Counted from the first letter of the stretch, positions 1 to 11,218 are shown. The stretch is DNA of 64,000 nt from Euryodendron excelsum (GCA_033060915.1 CM065394.1:16363501-16427500), one strand, 5' to 3'. Program-made: numbers and translations. The notes: a model not told the origin generated them from the sequence alone.

Positions 1-316
1 TGCCTAAGGACTGCTGAGATCATTTCATCTTGGGAGTCAGACGCCCATCATCCCGTGAGCACCAACTGTGGGGGCCGAATCTATCTTTAAGGAGAGAGTG
101 TGCAACACTCGACTTGGCCTATTTTTCAACTTTTAGATTTTCTGTTTTACGAACGAAAATTGGGTAAGTCGTTATGATTTTGTTTGTTCTTATTCTAATT
201 CTAATTATAATTGTCTTCTAGTTAAACTTGCTTCTAGTTGATAACTAGATAGATTCATGTTGTTTATTATTATTGATCACTAACTATACACATAGCATTT
301 AAATAGGAATTATTTT
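1..316 (+). repeat. 3' part of copia 5' LTR
   Basis: Matches 5882-6192 almost throughout, including the segment with GCAACACTCGACT and the later GTAAGTCGTTA. Similarity fades after the shared TTTAAATAGG. The first ~800 bp of this LTR, with its promoter, lie outside the window. The exact LTR end is uncertain: the sequence near 312-323 ends TTCCTGCA, a plausible CA terminus, but the 3' LTR lacks it. No good match to the usual initiator-tRNA primer-binding site follows. A weak candidate is at about 390-402. Confidence 0.85.
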
Positions 317-431
317 TTCCTGCAATCTTAAAGATAGATTCTATTCCTATTTTAGCTATGTTAATTAGTGTCATGTTATATATTGTTTCTGGATTAGTGC
401 TCAAATTTTGTGTAAAATAGTTAATTCAGAA

Positions 432-1462
432 ATGGCTGATATTACTTCTATTCCTACTCCTACTCCAACTTCTACTATGATTGCGACACCTATACCGACA
501 CTGACTGTGCTGGTGAATCACGTGTATACACCGACTATGCCAATAAATCACGGAGAAAAGTCAGAGAAGTTCAATGGAACTAATTTCAAAAGGTGAAAAC
601 AGAAGATGTTGTTCCACTTGATGGCTCTGAACTTGGCAAAATTTCTTCATGAAAATGTTCCTACTCTGAACGAGAATGAGTTTGACCAGTAAGTAGTTAC
701 GGCAGTGGAAGCATGGAAACATGCTGACTTCCTATGTAGAAATTATATCCTCAATGGATTGGATAATACACTCTACAATGTGTATTGTACCGTGCAAATG
801 GTGAAAGAACTGTGGGAATCTTGAGACAAGAAGTATAAGACAGAAGACACCGACTTAAAGAATTTATGGTCGGTAAGTTCCTAGATTACAAAATGTTTGA
901 TTCTAAAACAGTTATTAGCCAGGTCCAGGAACTCCAAGTTATACTTCATGACATCTACGCCAAAGGCATGGTACTGAGTTAATCTTTTCAAGTGGTTCTG
1001 ATAATTGAAAAATTGCCGTTGTCCTGGAAAGAATTAAAAAACTATCTAAAGCATAAGCGCAAGGAGATAAGGCTTGAGGAACTTATCGCCAGGCTAAGAA
1101 TTGAGGAAGACAACCGTGCTTCTGAGAAGAAGTTTGTTAACACCCCTATGGTGTCAAAGGCAAACGTGGTGGAGCAAGCCAAATCTAACAACAAGAAGCG
1201 AAAGCATGATGGCCAAGGATCCTACAAAGGTTCCAATGGTGGCGATTTCAAAAGGTTCACAGGGAAATGCTACGTCTGTAGCAAGATTGGTCATATAGCC
1301 AAGGATTGTCGTAAGCGTAAGAATCTTAAGAAGAAGGATCAAGGGAACCACAAGAAAAAATCTGCTCAAGCTAATGTGACCGAGGATCTCTGTGCCAATG
1401 TGGAAGACCTGAATCTCTCTGCCATAGTTTCTAAGGTAAACTTGGTTGGCAATACTAAATAA
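432..1462 (+). pseudogene. gag: copia gag (capsid/nucleocapsid), broken
   Basis: Gag would form the virus-like particle that packages the element RNA. Start chosen at the ATG at 432, giving MADIT, followed by a Pro/Thr-rich stretch and GEKSEKFNGTNF, typical of the N-terminus of plant copia Gag (UBN2-type). The frame is broken by a TGA at about 594 and further stops near 690, 822 and 979. It reopens at 992 with LPLSWKELKNYLKHKRKE. A CCHC zinc knuckle, CYVCSKIGHIAKDC, is intact at about 1270-1311 and is followed by a Lys-rich tail. The frame ends at a TAA at 1460-1462, and the protease continues in the same frame, so this TAA is a mutation inside an original gag-pol ORF. Not functional. Confidence 0.88.
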
Positions 1463-2083
1463 TGGTGGGTGGACACTGGAGCCACTCATCACATCTGTGC
1501 TAACAAGTGGATGTTCACATTTTACCAATCACTAGACGGTGAACAACTTTACATGGGCAACTCGGCAACCTTAAAGGTTGAAGGTCAAGGGAAGATTGTT
1601 CTGAAAATGACTTTCGGCAAAGAACTTATTCTCAATGAAGTATTCCATGTGCCAGACATTCGCAAGAATTTAGTCTCTGGTTCATTGTTGAGTAAGGAGG
1701 GCTTTAAGTTGGTGTTTGAGAGTGATAAGTTTGTACTTACTAAGGGGGGAATGTTTGTAGGAAAGGGTTATCTGAGTGATGAGCTCTTCAAACTTAATGT
1801 AATGATTGTGGCTCCTGAGCCTTATATTAACAATGTTGCATCTTCTATTTACTTGCTTCAGTCTTCAAATGTATGGCATGATAGATTAGGTCATGCTAAC
1901 TTTGATACTATGCGTAGATTAGTTAATTTAGAGTCTTTGCCTAAACTTGATTTTAATGCCAATCATAAATGTGCAAATTGCGTTGAGGCAAAGTTGACTA
2001 GAACTCCGTTTAAATCAATTGAAAGAAGTACAGAACCACTTGAACTAATTCATAGTGACGTTTGTGACTTGAAATATGTTTAA
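1463..2083 (+). pseudogene. pol: copia pol: aspartic protease and integrase zinc-binding region
   Basis: The protease active site is DTGATHHIC at about 1472-1498, in the same frame as gag. About 120 codons on is the GAG-pre-integrase zinc-binding region with WHDRLGHANF and then CANC (HHCC arrangement). The segment ends with LIHSDVCDL, the entry to the integrase core, where the first catalytic Asp lies. A TAA at 2081-2083 closes the frame. The protease would cut the polyprotein and the zinc domain belongs to integrase. About 204 codons are open, so this is one of the best-preserved parts of the element. Confidence 0.9.
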
Positions 2084-2645
2084 AATCGAGCTAGGAAAAA
2101 ATACTTTATAACTTTCATTGATTATTGCGCTCGCTATTGTCATGTCTACTTAATGAGAAGTAGAGATGAAGCAATAGGCATGTTTATACAATACAAGAGT
2201 GAAGTTGAGAATCAACTTAGAGAAAAGATTAAGGTGTTAAGAAGTGATAGAGGTGGTGAGTATGAAGCACCATTTGCACAACTATGTATTGAACATATAT
2301 CAAACCACTGCACCTTATTCACCTGAGCAGAATGGAGTTGCTGAGCGGAAGAATCGCACTCTAAAAGAGATGATGAATGCTATGTTATAAATTTTGGGAC
2401 ACCCCAGAATTTGTGGGGGGAAGCGTTGCTATCCGCCAACTATGTTCTCAACAAGATACTCTACAAGAAATTTAGCAAAACCCCTTAAGAGATGTGGAAA
2501 GGTTGAAAGCCTTCCTATAAATACTTGAGAGTATGGAGTGTTTGGCTAAGGTAGCAGTCCCTTTACCTAAGAAGGTAAAATTAGGACCAGAAACAGTTGA
2601 TTGTATATTTATTGGCTGTGTCGAACATAGTAGTGCATATTGATT
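2084..2645 (+). pseudogene. pol: copia pol: integrase core, frameshifted
   Basis: Integrase joins the cDNA to the target. Recognisable pieces lie in different frames: ITFIDYCARYCHVYL just after 2100; VLRSDRGGEYEAPF around 2230-2275 with a catalytic Asp; and YSPEQNGVAERKN around 2317-2355 with the catalytic Glu. A frameshift separates the last two, with stops near 2388, 2487 and 2643. The end of the core (LWGEALLSANYVLNKI) is visible near 2410-2455. Clearly inactive. Confidence 0.85.
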
Positions 2646-3700
2646 TTTGGTTTATAAATCTGAAATATTAGATATTCATATGAATACAATAATGGAGTCT
2701 AGGAATGTATCTTTTTTTGAGGAGGAGTTTCCGTATAAGTCTACACATGGATCAAGTTCGCTTAAATGGACTCATGATACCATTGTAGATGAAGACCATG
2801 GGTTTGTGGATAAAGGAAATGACGCTGAACCTGGACGAGGTAAAATGACAAAGGTTGCAAAATCATTCGATCCTGATTTTCTAACATATTTGTGAGAAAA
2901 TGAACCTCAGAGTTACAAAGAAGCAATGTCCTATTTGGAAGCACCTTTGTGGAAAGAGAATATACATAGTGAAGTTGAGTCAATTCTGCAAAATCATATG
3001 TGGGAACTAATGGATTTTTCACCTGGTAATAAACCCCTAGGATACAAGTGGATATTCAAGAGGAAGATGAAAGCAGATGGTTCAATTGACAAATACAAGG
3101 CCAGACTTGTAGTCAAAGGCTACAAGCAGACCGAGGGAGTGGATTATTTTGATATATATTCTCCTATAATTAGAATAACGTCCATACGTATCTTGATAGC
3201 CTTTGCGGCTTTACATAATCTTGAAATTCATCAAATTGATGTTAAGACGGCATTCTTAAATGGAGATTTGAATGAGGAGATTTATATGGAGCTACCTGAA
3301 GGGTTCATTGTTCCTGGCAAAGAGAAAAAGGTATACAAACTTGTTAAGTCTCTGTATGGACTAAAACAAGCTCCGAAACAATAGCATGAGAAGTTTGACA
3401 ATGCTATGCTGTCAAACGGCTTCAAGATTAATGAATAGGACAAGTGTGTTTATGTGAATAACACTGCTCATGGTTATGTTCTTGTTTGTCTTTATGTAGA
3501 TGATATGATTATCATTGGTAGCAATAATGATGTCAATAAAACTACTAAGAAACTGTTGAACAATAAGGTTTATATGAAGGATCTAGGGATTGTAGATGTT
3601 ATACTTGGTATTAAGATTACTAAAACATCTGAGGGATATGCGTTATCACAGATCCATTATGTCAAGAAGATACTCGATAAGTTTAGTAAGTTTGATAATG
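2646..3700 (+). pseudogene. pol: copia pol: reverse transcriptase, broken
   Basis: The reverse transcriptase copies the element RNA. In order: WKENIHSEVESI, WIFKRKMKADGSIDKYKARL, VVKGYKQTEGVDYFDIYSP, IHQIDVKTAFLNGDL with the first catalytic Asp (~3230-3265), LVKSLYGLKQAPK (~3340-3380), then LYVDDMIIIG with the catalytic YVDD box (~3490-3520). A TAG at 3382-3384 and another at 3436-3438 interrupt the frame, and 2895 ends the preceding open segment. The order and motifs are those of plant Ty1/copia RT. Not functional as it stands. Confidence 0.93.
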
Positions 3701-4440
3701 ATCTGGCGAGCACACCCATAGATGGCCATCTACATCTATTACAAGAACTACAAGGAGGGCATATCTTGATTAGAATACTCACAGATAATTGGCAGTTTAA
3801 TGTATCTCATGAATTGCACACGTCTGAATATTACTTATGTGGTAAGCAAACTGAGTAGATATACGAGTAACCCAGGGTCAAACCACTGGAAGGCCATAGT
3901 TAGGGTTCTCAAGTATCTAAGATTTACCTTTGATTATAGGCTGCACTATACAAGATATCTAGCTGTTGTAAAAGGTTACATAGAAACAAACTGGATATTT
4001 GACACTAGAGACTCCAAATCCACAAGTGGATATGTGCTTACTCTAGGAGGCGTAGCAATATCTTGAAAATTCTTGAAACAAACTTGCATAGCTAGATTCA
4101 TCATGGAATCTGAGTTTATCGCTTTAGATAAAGTAAGAGAGGAAGTAAAGTGGTTTCGTAACTTTTTGGAGGATGTTCTTGTGTGGCCTAAACCAATCTC
4201 TGCTATTTGTATACATTGTGATAGTCAATATGCAATAGTAAGAGCACAAAACCACATGTATAATGGGAAGTCGCGACATATACGTTGACGACACAACACT
4301 GTGAGGCAAATGCTTTCGAATGAAATTATATCCATTGATTATATCAAGTTTAAGGACAACATTATGGATCTGCTTACAAAAGCCTTGACGAAAGATCAAG
4401 TAGAGAATTCATCGAGGGGAATGGCCTTAAGGCTATGACT
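3701..4440 (+). pseudogene. pol: copia pol: RNase H domain, broken
   Basis: Continues from the RT with the connection segment ([20 protein letters not shown], ~3862-3921), then [14 protein letters not shown] (~4012-4050) and KQTCIARFIMESEFIALDK (~4074-4130) with the conserved E of the RNase H fold. Next come HCDSQYAIVRAQN (~4216-4250) and the C-terminal DLLTKALTK (~4370). Stops at about 4064 and 4286 and a frame change near 3840 break it. The reading frame would end near 4440. RNase H removes the RNA strand during cDNA synthesis. Confidence 0.88.
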
Positions 4441-4971
4441 TAAAAAGTCGGCATAATGGTAACCCAACCTAGCTGACTGGAGATCCCAAGATCTAGATTC
4501 AACGGGACATCCGAATTGTGCATGACTTAGAATAAATCATTGAGGAACTCGTTCCGCTGTCCATTTCTATGATGAAACAGTGATAACTTGTAGATAGTGT
4601 TTAGGATGAGCTTAGCTCTTAATGATTCTTATACCTTAGAATTTCAAATGGAGTATAGCAGGATACTCTTAATAAGAGATCACCTACATGAGTATGAAGG
4701 GGCCGCTTCTATGAGAAATTCTAAAGGCTAATTTCTCTAGAGTACTCATGAATCTACCAGGCATTGTTTAGGGCCAAAATGAACACAACTGAATGGATCA
4801 CTAGATGATTGGAAAGGATCCGTGTGAGTGCTATTGTCTTAGTTTATACAGACGGCTGAACAGTTCAAGACATCATGTTCACTGGTTAGCCAAATAAACC
4901 TGATGATATTTCACTAGGAAAGGTTCAAAGCCAAAAGCCACCTTTCCCAATGCGGCAACTTTCCACTTGTA

Positions 4972-5011
<40 letters not shown>

Positions 5012-5065
5012 TTGTTGAGTCAGCATTCTTAATTACATTTTTCATTTCCAGCCAATCTCATTCAT
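4441..5065 (+). other. copia 3' untranslated region
   Basis: Non-coding DNA between the end of pol and the polypurine tract. It begins with a segment (GGCATAATGGTAACCCAACC, ~4450-4470) that I recall following pol in many related plant copia copies. It contains a CT microsatellite. No open reading frame of note. Confidence 0.75.
4972..5012. repeat. (CT)n microsatellite
   Basis: About 40 bp of CT dinucleotide with one short TTT interruption, in the copia 3' untranslated region. Confidence 0.95.
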
Positions 5066-5073
5066 ATGGGGGA
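5066..5073 (+). other. copia polypurine tract
   Basis: ATGGGGGA immediately before the TTGTTAG start of the 3' LTR. This position and composition fit the plus-strand primer of reverse transcription. Confidence 0.85.
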
Positions 5074-5074
5074 T

Positions 5075-6192
5075 TGTTAGAAAAAAACATGGGTGTAAAC
5101 CCGTTATTTTATTGATCTTTGAGCCAATATAAATGTGGGACTCATACATCCTTTGTGTCGGGTCATTGGTGCGTTGGATTCACCTCCGAGAGGAGATGAA
5201 TTTAGACTATTTACTTGCTCAAATCCGTGTAGGATTGAATGAGTTATGGGCCTCCAAATTCACTCCCTTGAATATGGATTATGTAGTTGAAAGTGGGTTA
5301 TCTCACATTGATTTCTTATAGGAAACATGTTGTGCATATATAACTCAAGTTTGGAGTAAGGTTTGGACTCCAAGGGGCACCCCACTTTTGTGGAAAGGGG
5401 AGGACCTATGAAACCCATGGATTGACCCAATACTCCACACACGCACATGCGTGCCACCGCTGCCACCCGTCTGTCAGGTCCGGGTTGGGTCGGGACGTGG
5501 ACGTGGACGTGGGCATGGGTCGTGGGTTTGGTTCGATCCTTATCTTTTTGGGCTAGGGTTGGAGTTAAATTAATTAATTATTTTTATATTAATTAATTTT
5601 ATTTTCTGACCGTTGATCGAACAGATGTGTCCGTTGACTGGTACCGTTCTGGCGAAGCAATGTGTCCATCTAGTAAGGGGCTGTTTGACCGCTGATACCT
5701 GTTCGAACCAGTGTTTCAAACAGGCATCTGGGCTCTATAAAAAGGGTAGCACTCTAGCGTTCCTTTTAATCTCGAATTTTGTTGCATACTACATATTTTT
5801 CTTCTTCTTCTTCTTCCTCCCATATTTTCGTGAGAGAGTTTATATCATTCTGTGAAGCCGCCGAACAGTTTTTATTGAAGTGCTGCTTAAGGACTGCTGA
5901 GATCGTTTCATCCTAGAAGTCAGACGCCCATCATCTCGTGAGCACCAACTGTGCGGGGCGAATATGTTTTTAAGAAGAAAGTGTGCAACACTCGACTCGG
6001 TGTATTTTTTAACTTTTAGATTTTCTATTTTACGAACGACAATCAGGTAAGTCGTTACGATTTTGTTTGTTCTTATTCTAATTCTAATTGTCTTCTAGTT
6101 AAAGTTGCTTCTTATTGATAACTAGATACATTCATGTTGTTTATTATTATTGATCACTAATTATATACATAACATTTAAATAGGGATTATTT
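5075..6192 (+). repeat. copia 3' LTR, essentially complete
   Basis: Starts TGTTAG directly after the polypurine tract. It ends near 6192, where similarity to the window start stops and LINE coding sequence begins. Length about 1.1 kb. It has an AT-rich segment with TAATTAATTA repeats (~5570-5600), a TATA box, and a (CTT)n stretch near 5801. A GGTAAGT in the last 150 bp is shared with the 5' LTR. The terminal CA is not clear, so the last few bases are uncertain. Confidence 0.88.
5736..5743 (+). promoter_or_regulatory. TATA box of copia LTR
   Basis: TATAAAAA followed by GGG in the middle of the LTR, about 340 bp after its GC-rich part. It would place the start of R near 5770, just before the pyrimidine-rich stretch. 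Confidence 0.7.
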
Positions 6193-6194
6193 AT

Positions 6195-7710
6195 TCTAAT
6201 AGTTTCACGAACATGGGGTGTAGGACTAACCCTGTTATCCTCTTCCACCATGGTTAAATCTCTATCTTGATCTCCTCTATTCACCAAGCACCTTCTACTT
6301 AGTGAGTTGCTTCTGTTTCTAGCTCTAAAAACATCCGCAGGGCATTGTGACTGATCTTGTGGACTTGTGCCTCTGGTATCTCCATGCTGATATGAGCCCA
6401 GTAACTAAGGTATTATTTTTGTTGTGTGTTGGTATCTCTAGGGGCTTTGAACTGCTCGACCTGAATCTTGGGCTGCGTGGCTATTGCTTTGTAACTCAAA
6501 AGCATGACGATGAAGTATGTTCTATAGCTAGGTTTGCTATATGGCTGGCAACTGACTCGTGTGTAGTGATGACTCCTTTAGGTAATTTCCCATCAATTTT
6601 CTTGTCCACATTGCATGTTCTTCTTGTACTTCCCTTTGAACTCTCACCTGCAGCAGGCAAGCTAGCCTCCCCATTGTTCAATCGTTTGATTAGAATAGAA
6701 CTTGCTGCTTTGGTTCTTAGTTCTTGTCTGGTTGGTTCTCTTGGGCCAGCCTTATGCTGATTTGGGTATTGGGTCTGATATAAACTTCCCCTCTTTTCAC
6801 CTTAGGTTTGGGTTCTGATCGCCCTGTATGGACTAATTCTTGATCCTCTCAGAGGTTGTTAAACCTGTTGGGCTAGGCTCTAAATTGGTTCCCTCTTGTG
6901 GCCTTCTTTGTATAAGATTCCATCTCCCTCTTTTTGTAACTTGCATCCAAGGCACAAATTATACTTGATCTTGATGTTCTTCAGGGCTGACGGCCAGAGT
7001 ATGGCTGACACTTTCCTGCGCATTACTATTGGTAGCTTGCAAGTTATCGTTTCCTGTCGGAGATCGATCTGGATCATCAACAGCGTCGTCGGAGGCTGAG
7101 AGGTTCTCCTGAATCTGTAATACTCCTTTCTATGATCAACCCTTCCGCATTTGAAGCAGAAGGTGTGTATTGATTCATACTCAATTGAGTATTTTCTTCC
7201 TCTTATAGCCAAAAAAAGGGACGAGCGGTTCACTGAGGTCAACTTCAATGCATACCTTCGCGTATTTCCCCTGGATGGTCGCAGCTGTGTTGACATCTAC
7301 TTTGAGGGGTTTTCTGATGACCTCCCCAATAGCAAAGAGAACCTTTTCTTGATAATATTCCACTAAAAGCTCGGGAAACTGAACCCATTCAACAAATTTG
7401 GTTTCTTTAGCTTCCGAAGGGTTGAAGTTTGATTCTCAGTTCGTCAATGTTAGGTAGTGATTCATAATCATCCACGGTCCACCTGAGTACACTTTGTGAT
7501 AATCATCCACCATCTGAAATTTAAAGAGAGAAATTATGGCCCAAGTCGATTGCGTCGAAATCTCCTTGTAAGCCCCACACATCCTTGACTCTAGTGGATA
7601 TTGTTTGATACCCAATGGTTTTCCCCATATAACTATCAAGCAATCTTTCCATAGCCTCCTAACAGGCCGGTTCGCTACAATTTGGGGCGTAAGCCTAGCA
7701 ACTTTAAATG
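6195..7710 (-). pseudogene. LINE ORF1 (DUF4283/zinc-knuckle type), decayed, interrupted by the copia element
   Basis: Read on the minus strand from ~7710 down. First comes a DUF4283-like part with RPVRRLWKDCLIV and KVYSGGPWMIMNHYLT (~7680-7440). Next is EYYQEKVLFAIGEVI and KVCIEVDLSEPLVP (~7363-7210). Then a zinc knuckle, CFKCGRVDHRKEYY (~7170-7130), whose last Cys is Tyr. A low-complexity C-terminal part with KLPKG follows (~6600). Frameshifts separate these pieces. ORF1 of plant L1-type LINEs binds RNA in the retrotransposition particle. At ~6206, VKLLE resembles the start of a LINE ORF2 (MKLLSWN-type) and stops at the copia LTR, so the copia element probably inserted at the ORF1/ORF2 junction. 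A 137-codon plus-strand ORF here is an antisense shadow. Confidence 0.8.
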
Positions 7711-8640
7711 AGATTTTTTATGATTTTTAATTTATAATAATTTTCTTTGATTAAATCAGTGTTTTTCTTATGAAAGTTATTAGTGTGTTAATTTTGGACC
7801 TTTTTCTAACATGTATTTTTTTTTATTATTTAGAAGATACATTTTTGTTTTTTCAAAAAAAAAAAAATATAAAAACTATATAAGACCTTAATTATAACAT
7901 ATAAGATTTAAAACTTTTTTTGTACAATTCTTTTTCTTGGGTTGAATTTTTTTTTTTTTTTGTATATAAGTTAATTAGTGTAGTGGTTTTTGATATTACT
8001 TTTTATAGGACATTTTTTCTCATTTAGACTAGGACGGTTTTTTTAAGAAAAAAAAATTGTAAATCTATGTAGGGCTTTAGTTAAAGTGGTGTTTTTTTTT
8101 TTCCCTTAGGTTCACTAGTATAGTTGATTATAAGTCTTTTTTTTTAACAAATATTTTTTAGATGAGTTGATTATAAGTCTTTTTTTTTTAACAAATATTT
8201 TTTTCATCTAAAATGGAGCCTTTTTTTATAAAAACAAAAAACAACAAAAAAATTACGTAAAATTTATACTATAACATATAAATTTTTAAAAAATTAAAAA
8301 TCTTCAAAAATTAAAAATCTAAACGAGCCCCTTATTTGTCTAGACCTAAAACCGGCATAATCTCAAGTAAAGTAGTTAGCATTAGACGGTGAGAATTGAT
8401 ACTCGCCACTAACTCTAGCACGGCTAGCACGGCTCTTTCTTGAAAAGTCGTATTGATGAGTAGTATCACTCAAATATGGATTTCGTTTCGGGTGAACCCT
8501 CTCAGAATAGGAAAAATGGCTCGACTTTCACGCAGTTGGGGACTTTTAGACTTGAGAAAGAGAGTAGAGTACCCTCACGCCTCTGTGACAGTGACAATGA
8601 CAATAGAATGACAGTTTGGTTACTCATTGGTTGATCAAGA
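7711..8640. other. AT-rich intergenic DNA, no feature
   Basis: Very AT-rich with long T and A runs and a short local duplication (~8123-8205). No coding potential or repeat family recognised. Confidence 0.6.
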
Positions 8641-8645
8641 CTTTT

Positions 8646-8877
8646 AGGATCTGTTTAGAAGTGTTGTCAGTTTTTATTTTTTGTTATATGTTTTTATTTT
8701 TTGTTTTTATTTTTTGTTTTTTATGGTCTAATGATGACATTTATAAGTTATCATTCTGCCAAAAGTACTATATCAATGTTTTAGAATCAGAAAATACATC
8801 TATTTTAGTATTTTTTTATATTTTAATTTTTGAAAAAACAAAAAACAGAAACTAAAAACAAAAACAAACGCACCCTT
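8646..8877. mobile_element. candidate MITE with TIRs beginning AGGRNNNGTTT
   Basis: About 230 bp with imperfect terminal inverted repeats: AGGATCTGTTT on the left and the reverse of AAACGCACCCT on the right (AGGGTGCGTTT). The subterminal arms are T-rich on the left and A-rich on the right, so most of it can fold back. Flanks look like a short CTTTT/TTTAG duplication but are not decisive. Superfamily (hAT or Harbinger) not resolved. Confidence 0.4.
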
Positions 8878-8951
8878 TAGCTTTTTCTTTGTGTCTTTCG
8901 GTAGTTTTCTTTTTCTTTCCCATTTTTTCCTAGAAGTTTCAGAATTTATAA

Positions 8952-9193
8952 CTTGTTTGGAATTTGGAAAATAAAAAAAATTACAATATTTTTATTTAAT
9001 TTTGTAAAGAAAATAAAAAAAAGTGAATGCAAAATCTTTTTAGATATTTGGAATTCAAAAGAAAAAGAAAAAACAAGAAGAGAGAGAAAGGGAAAGTGAT
9101 TAATTTTTCATTTTCTTTACTTTTTTTTCTCTATTTTTATTACTTATTTTTATTTTTTTCATTCCCTTTGTCTCTTAAATAGAATCAAACAAG
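8952..9193. mobile_element. candidate MITE with CTTGTTTG termini
   Basis: About 240 bp, AT-rich, starting CTTGTTTGGAATTTG and ending with the inverse (CAAACAAG, preceded by AGAAT). No coding potential. Target duplication not clear, so this is tentative. Confidence 0.33.
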
Positions 9194-10414
9194 AAAAAAA
9201 AATAATTATTTTTTTCTTCACCTCCCTTCCAAAAAGCTGTCGCTGAGGAGGAATACTAATGCTAAGACTTCAAAGTGTGGCATTGGGGCCAAACAATAAT
9301 GGACAGATGATATACTTCATCTAGCAAAATCCAAAAATATCATCATAGTTTATGTACTTATGCACAGAATTTATTTGGTAGAGCTTAAATTTAATTTTTT
9401 TAAAGAAAAAAAGCTAAAAAGAAATTCAATTTTGTTCTTATAAACCAAAAAAGTCAAGTGAAAAAGTATAAAAAAGCTGTACCAAACTAGCTCATAATGT
9501 TGTGTTTTGACAAAAAAATTATTAAATATTTTTTTGTAAGTTTCTAAACTTCATAATTTTGTGTTGAAAACTTTTTTTGTTTTTATCACGCTTTCATCAA
9601 ATTTGATTTCTCAAAAAATAAGAAAATTTGGCAATTTTTATGACTTCTCTTGGCCTTAAGGAAAAAGGGACAAATATTTGTCAAATTCCAATATTATTTT
9701 AATTTAAAATAACTTATTTTCACTCACCTTAATGGGCACCCCTATAATGTCAAACATTTACCAATAGTGGGTGAATTAACAAGGTGTAATAGAAATGTAG
9801 AATAGTAAAAATTTCTGATGAGAAAATTTTCTAGTTGTCTTTCTATGTAGAAAAGTAAAAATTCTTCAAGAGAAAATTTTCTGATTAGGGTGACTATAGC
9901 TTCTTCTATTATTTTATGAAGGATAAATTATTTAGTAGGTCCAGAACACCACGTCCGTATGATGACATGATGTAGTTTGACCTCTATATTTTAATAAAAA
10001 ATAAAAATGTTAGAAAAATTATTATTCCTATTATCTTAAAAATTAGATCAATCAACATAAAAATAAAAATATTTGTTCACTTTTAATAGTATACATATAT
10101 ACATACTAATGGACTTGCAAATTGCAAGTCCATATTTATGCAAAATGTGCTCGTAAACAAGGTGTTTCAGTTTCATAAATAAGTGCTATCAATATTTAGG
10201 GTTACGCTTTATCGCTTTGAATATAGCTAGTTTTTCTTATTTATAACACAGTCATCGCAAAATGTTCTCATACTGGGTCTCTTCTCCGAAAAGAAACACT
10301 AGGGGGGCCTAGTTACGAGAAGGCCCTGCTTCCTAGAATTAGATCTATTTGTTGGTAGATGTCTAATCCAGTGGCTTTGAAGTAAAAAAAATATCCAAAC
10401 TTTAATTCGGACGC

Positions 10415-10418
<4 letters not shown>
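9194..10418. other. AT-rich intergenic DNA
   Basis: No gene or known repeat seen, except a 25-bp palindrome reported separately. Confidence 0.55.
10109..10133. repeat. 25-bp perfect palindrome
   Basis: Arms ATGGACTTGCAA and TTGCAAGTCCAT with a single A between them. No repeat family recognised around it. Confidence 0.9.

Positions 10419-10447
<29 letters not shown>
10419..10447. repeat. (TC)n microsatellite
   Basis: 29 bp of uninterrupted TC dinucleotide. Confidence 0.97.
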
Positions 10448-10451
<4 letters not shown>

Positions 10452-11038
10452 TAGAGAAATTGACCACACATTATCAACAGAGTTGGATGAAAACAATGTT
10501 CATGAGTATATTCTTTCAGTTCTTGAAAGTTCTCTATCATCTTTAAAGGAGAGAATAGCAAAATAAAACATAGGAACAAAAAGGGAAAGGAATCAAAAAG
10601 CGAAAGCAAAATTTCATGGTAGAAAGCTAAGCATATTAGATTAGGTTATCACATACCCAAAAGTTCGGTTTAAGTATTAAAAAGTTACATAAGCAAAATG
10701 CTATTTTAAAAAAAAACATTTAATAGAAAATAACAATAACATTAATAATATTTTTATAATTAAAAGCCACGAGTATTTTGTTTTAAAAGTAAAGTATTTC
10801 ATTCAACCATATTATTATATATAAAAAATTTATATTAATTTTGTGATCTTATGGCATTATCAAAGAAAGATCCTTTGCTATCCTAACCCTAAGATGATCA
10901 GTATGAGAACATCAATGTCATTTTTTTTATAAATAAAATCCTATTCTAAAAGTTTATTAAAAAAAAAAAGCAACAATTGCCTATAGATTTTTCCCCATCT
11001 TTGCAAGTAGACAAATCAGGAATCAATAATCACACGAT
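10448..11038. other. AT-rich intergenic DNA
   Basis: No coding potential or repeat family recognised. Confidence 0.5.
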
Positions 11039-11047
11039 AAGAGAAAA

Positions 11048-11218
11048 GAGTAATGCTATGTATACTCTTAGCAACCACTCCTCCAATCACTCATGCTGAG
11101 TTGGCATGCACTGATAGACAGAAAGAGAGAGAGTGAGAATTGAGCTTCCTATCAAAGCGTGTCAACTCATCAAGAGTGGTTGGAGGCGTAGTCGGTAGGA
11201 GTGTATGTAGCATTACTA
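11048..11218. mobile_element. 171-bp MITE, Mutator-like, with 9-bp target duplication
   Basis: Terminal inverted repeats of about 46 bp: the left end reads AGTAATGCTATGTATACTC, the right end inverted reads AGTAATGCTACATACACTC, and they continue to match through CCTCCAA and CACTC. Both sides carry an exact 9-bp direct repeat, AAGAGAAAA (11039-11047 and 11219-11227). Long TIRs with a 9-bp duplication are the signature of MULE-derived MITEs. No coding capacity; it would need a transposase in trans. Confidence 0.85.

Larger units (their letters stand above)
1..6192 (+). mobile_element. Ty1/copia LTR retrotransposon, 5' LTR truncated by window edge, inactive
   Basis: Seen: a 3' LTR at 5075-6192 whose last ~310 bp match bases 1-316, enclosing gag (zinc knuckle) and pol in the order protease, integrase, reverse transcriptase, RNase H, which is the copia order. 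A polypurine tract precedes the 3' LTR. The two LTR segments differ at roughly one site in ten by eye, and the coding region has several stops and frameshifts, so the copy is old and inactive. The 3' LTR abuts a LINE ORF1 remnant on the opposite strand, so the element appears to have inserted into that LINE; the rest of the LINE should lie left of the window. The left target duplication cannot be checked. Copia lineage not assigned. Confidence 0.93.

Noticed and set aside
6347..6760. 137-codon plus-strand ORF
   Set aside because: Antisense shadow of LINE ORF1, whose motifs are on the minus strand.
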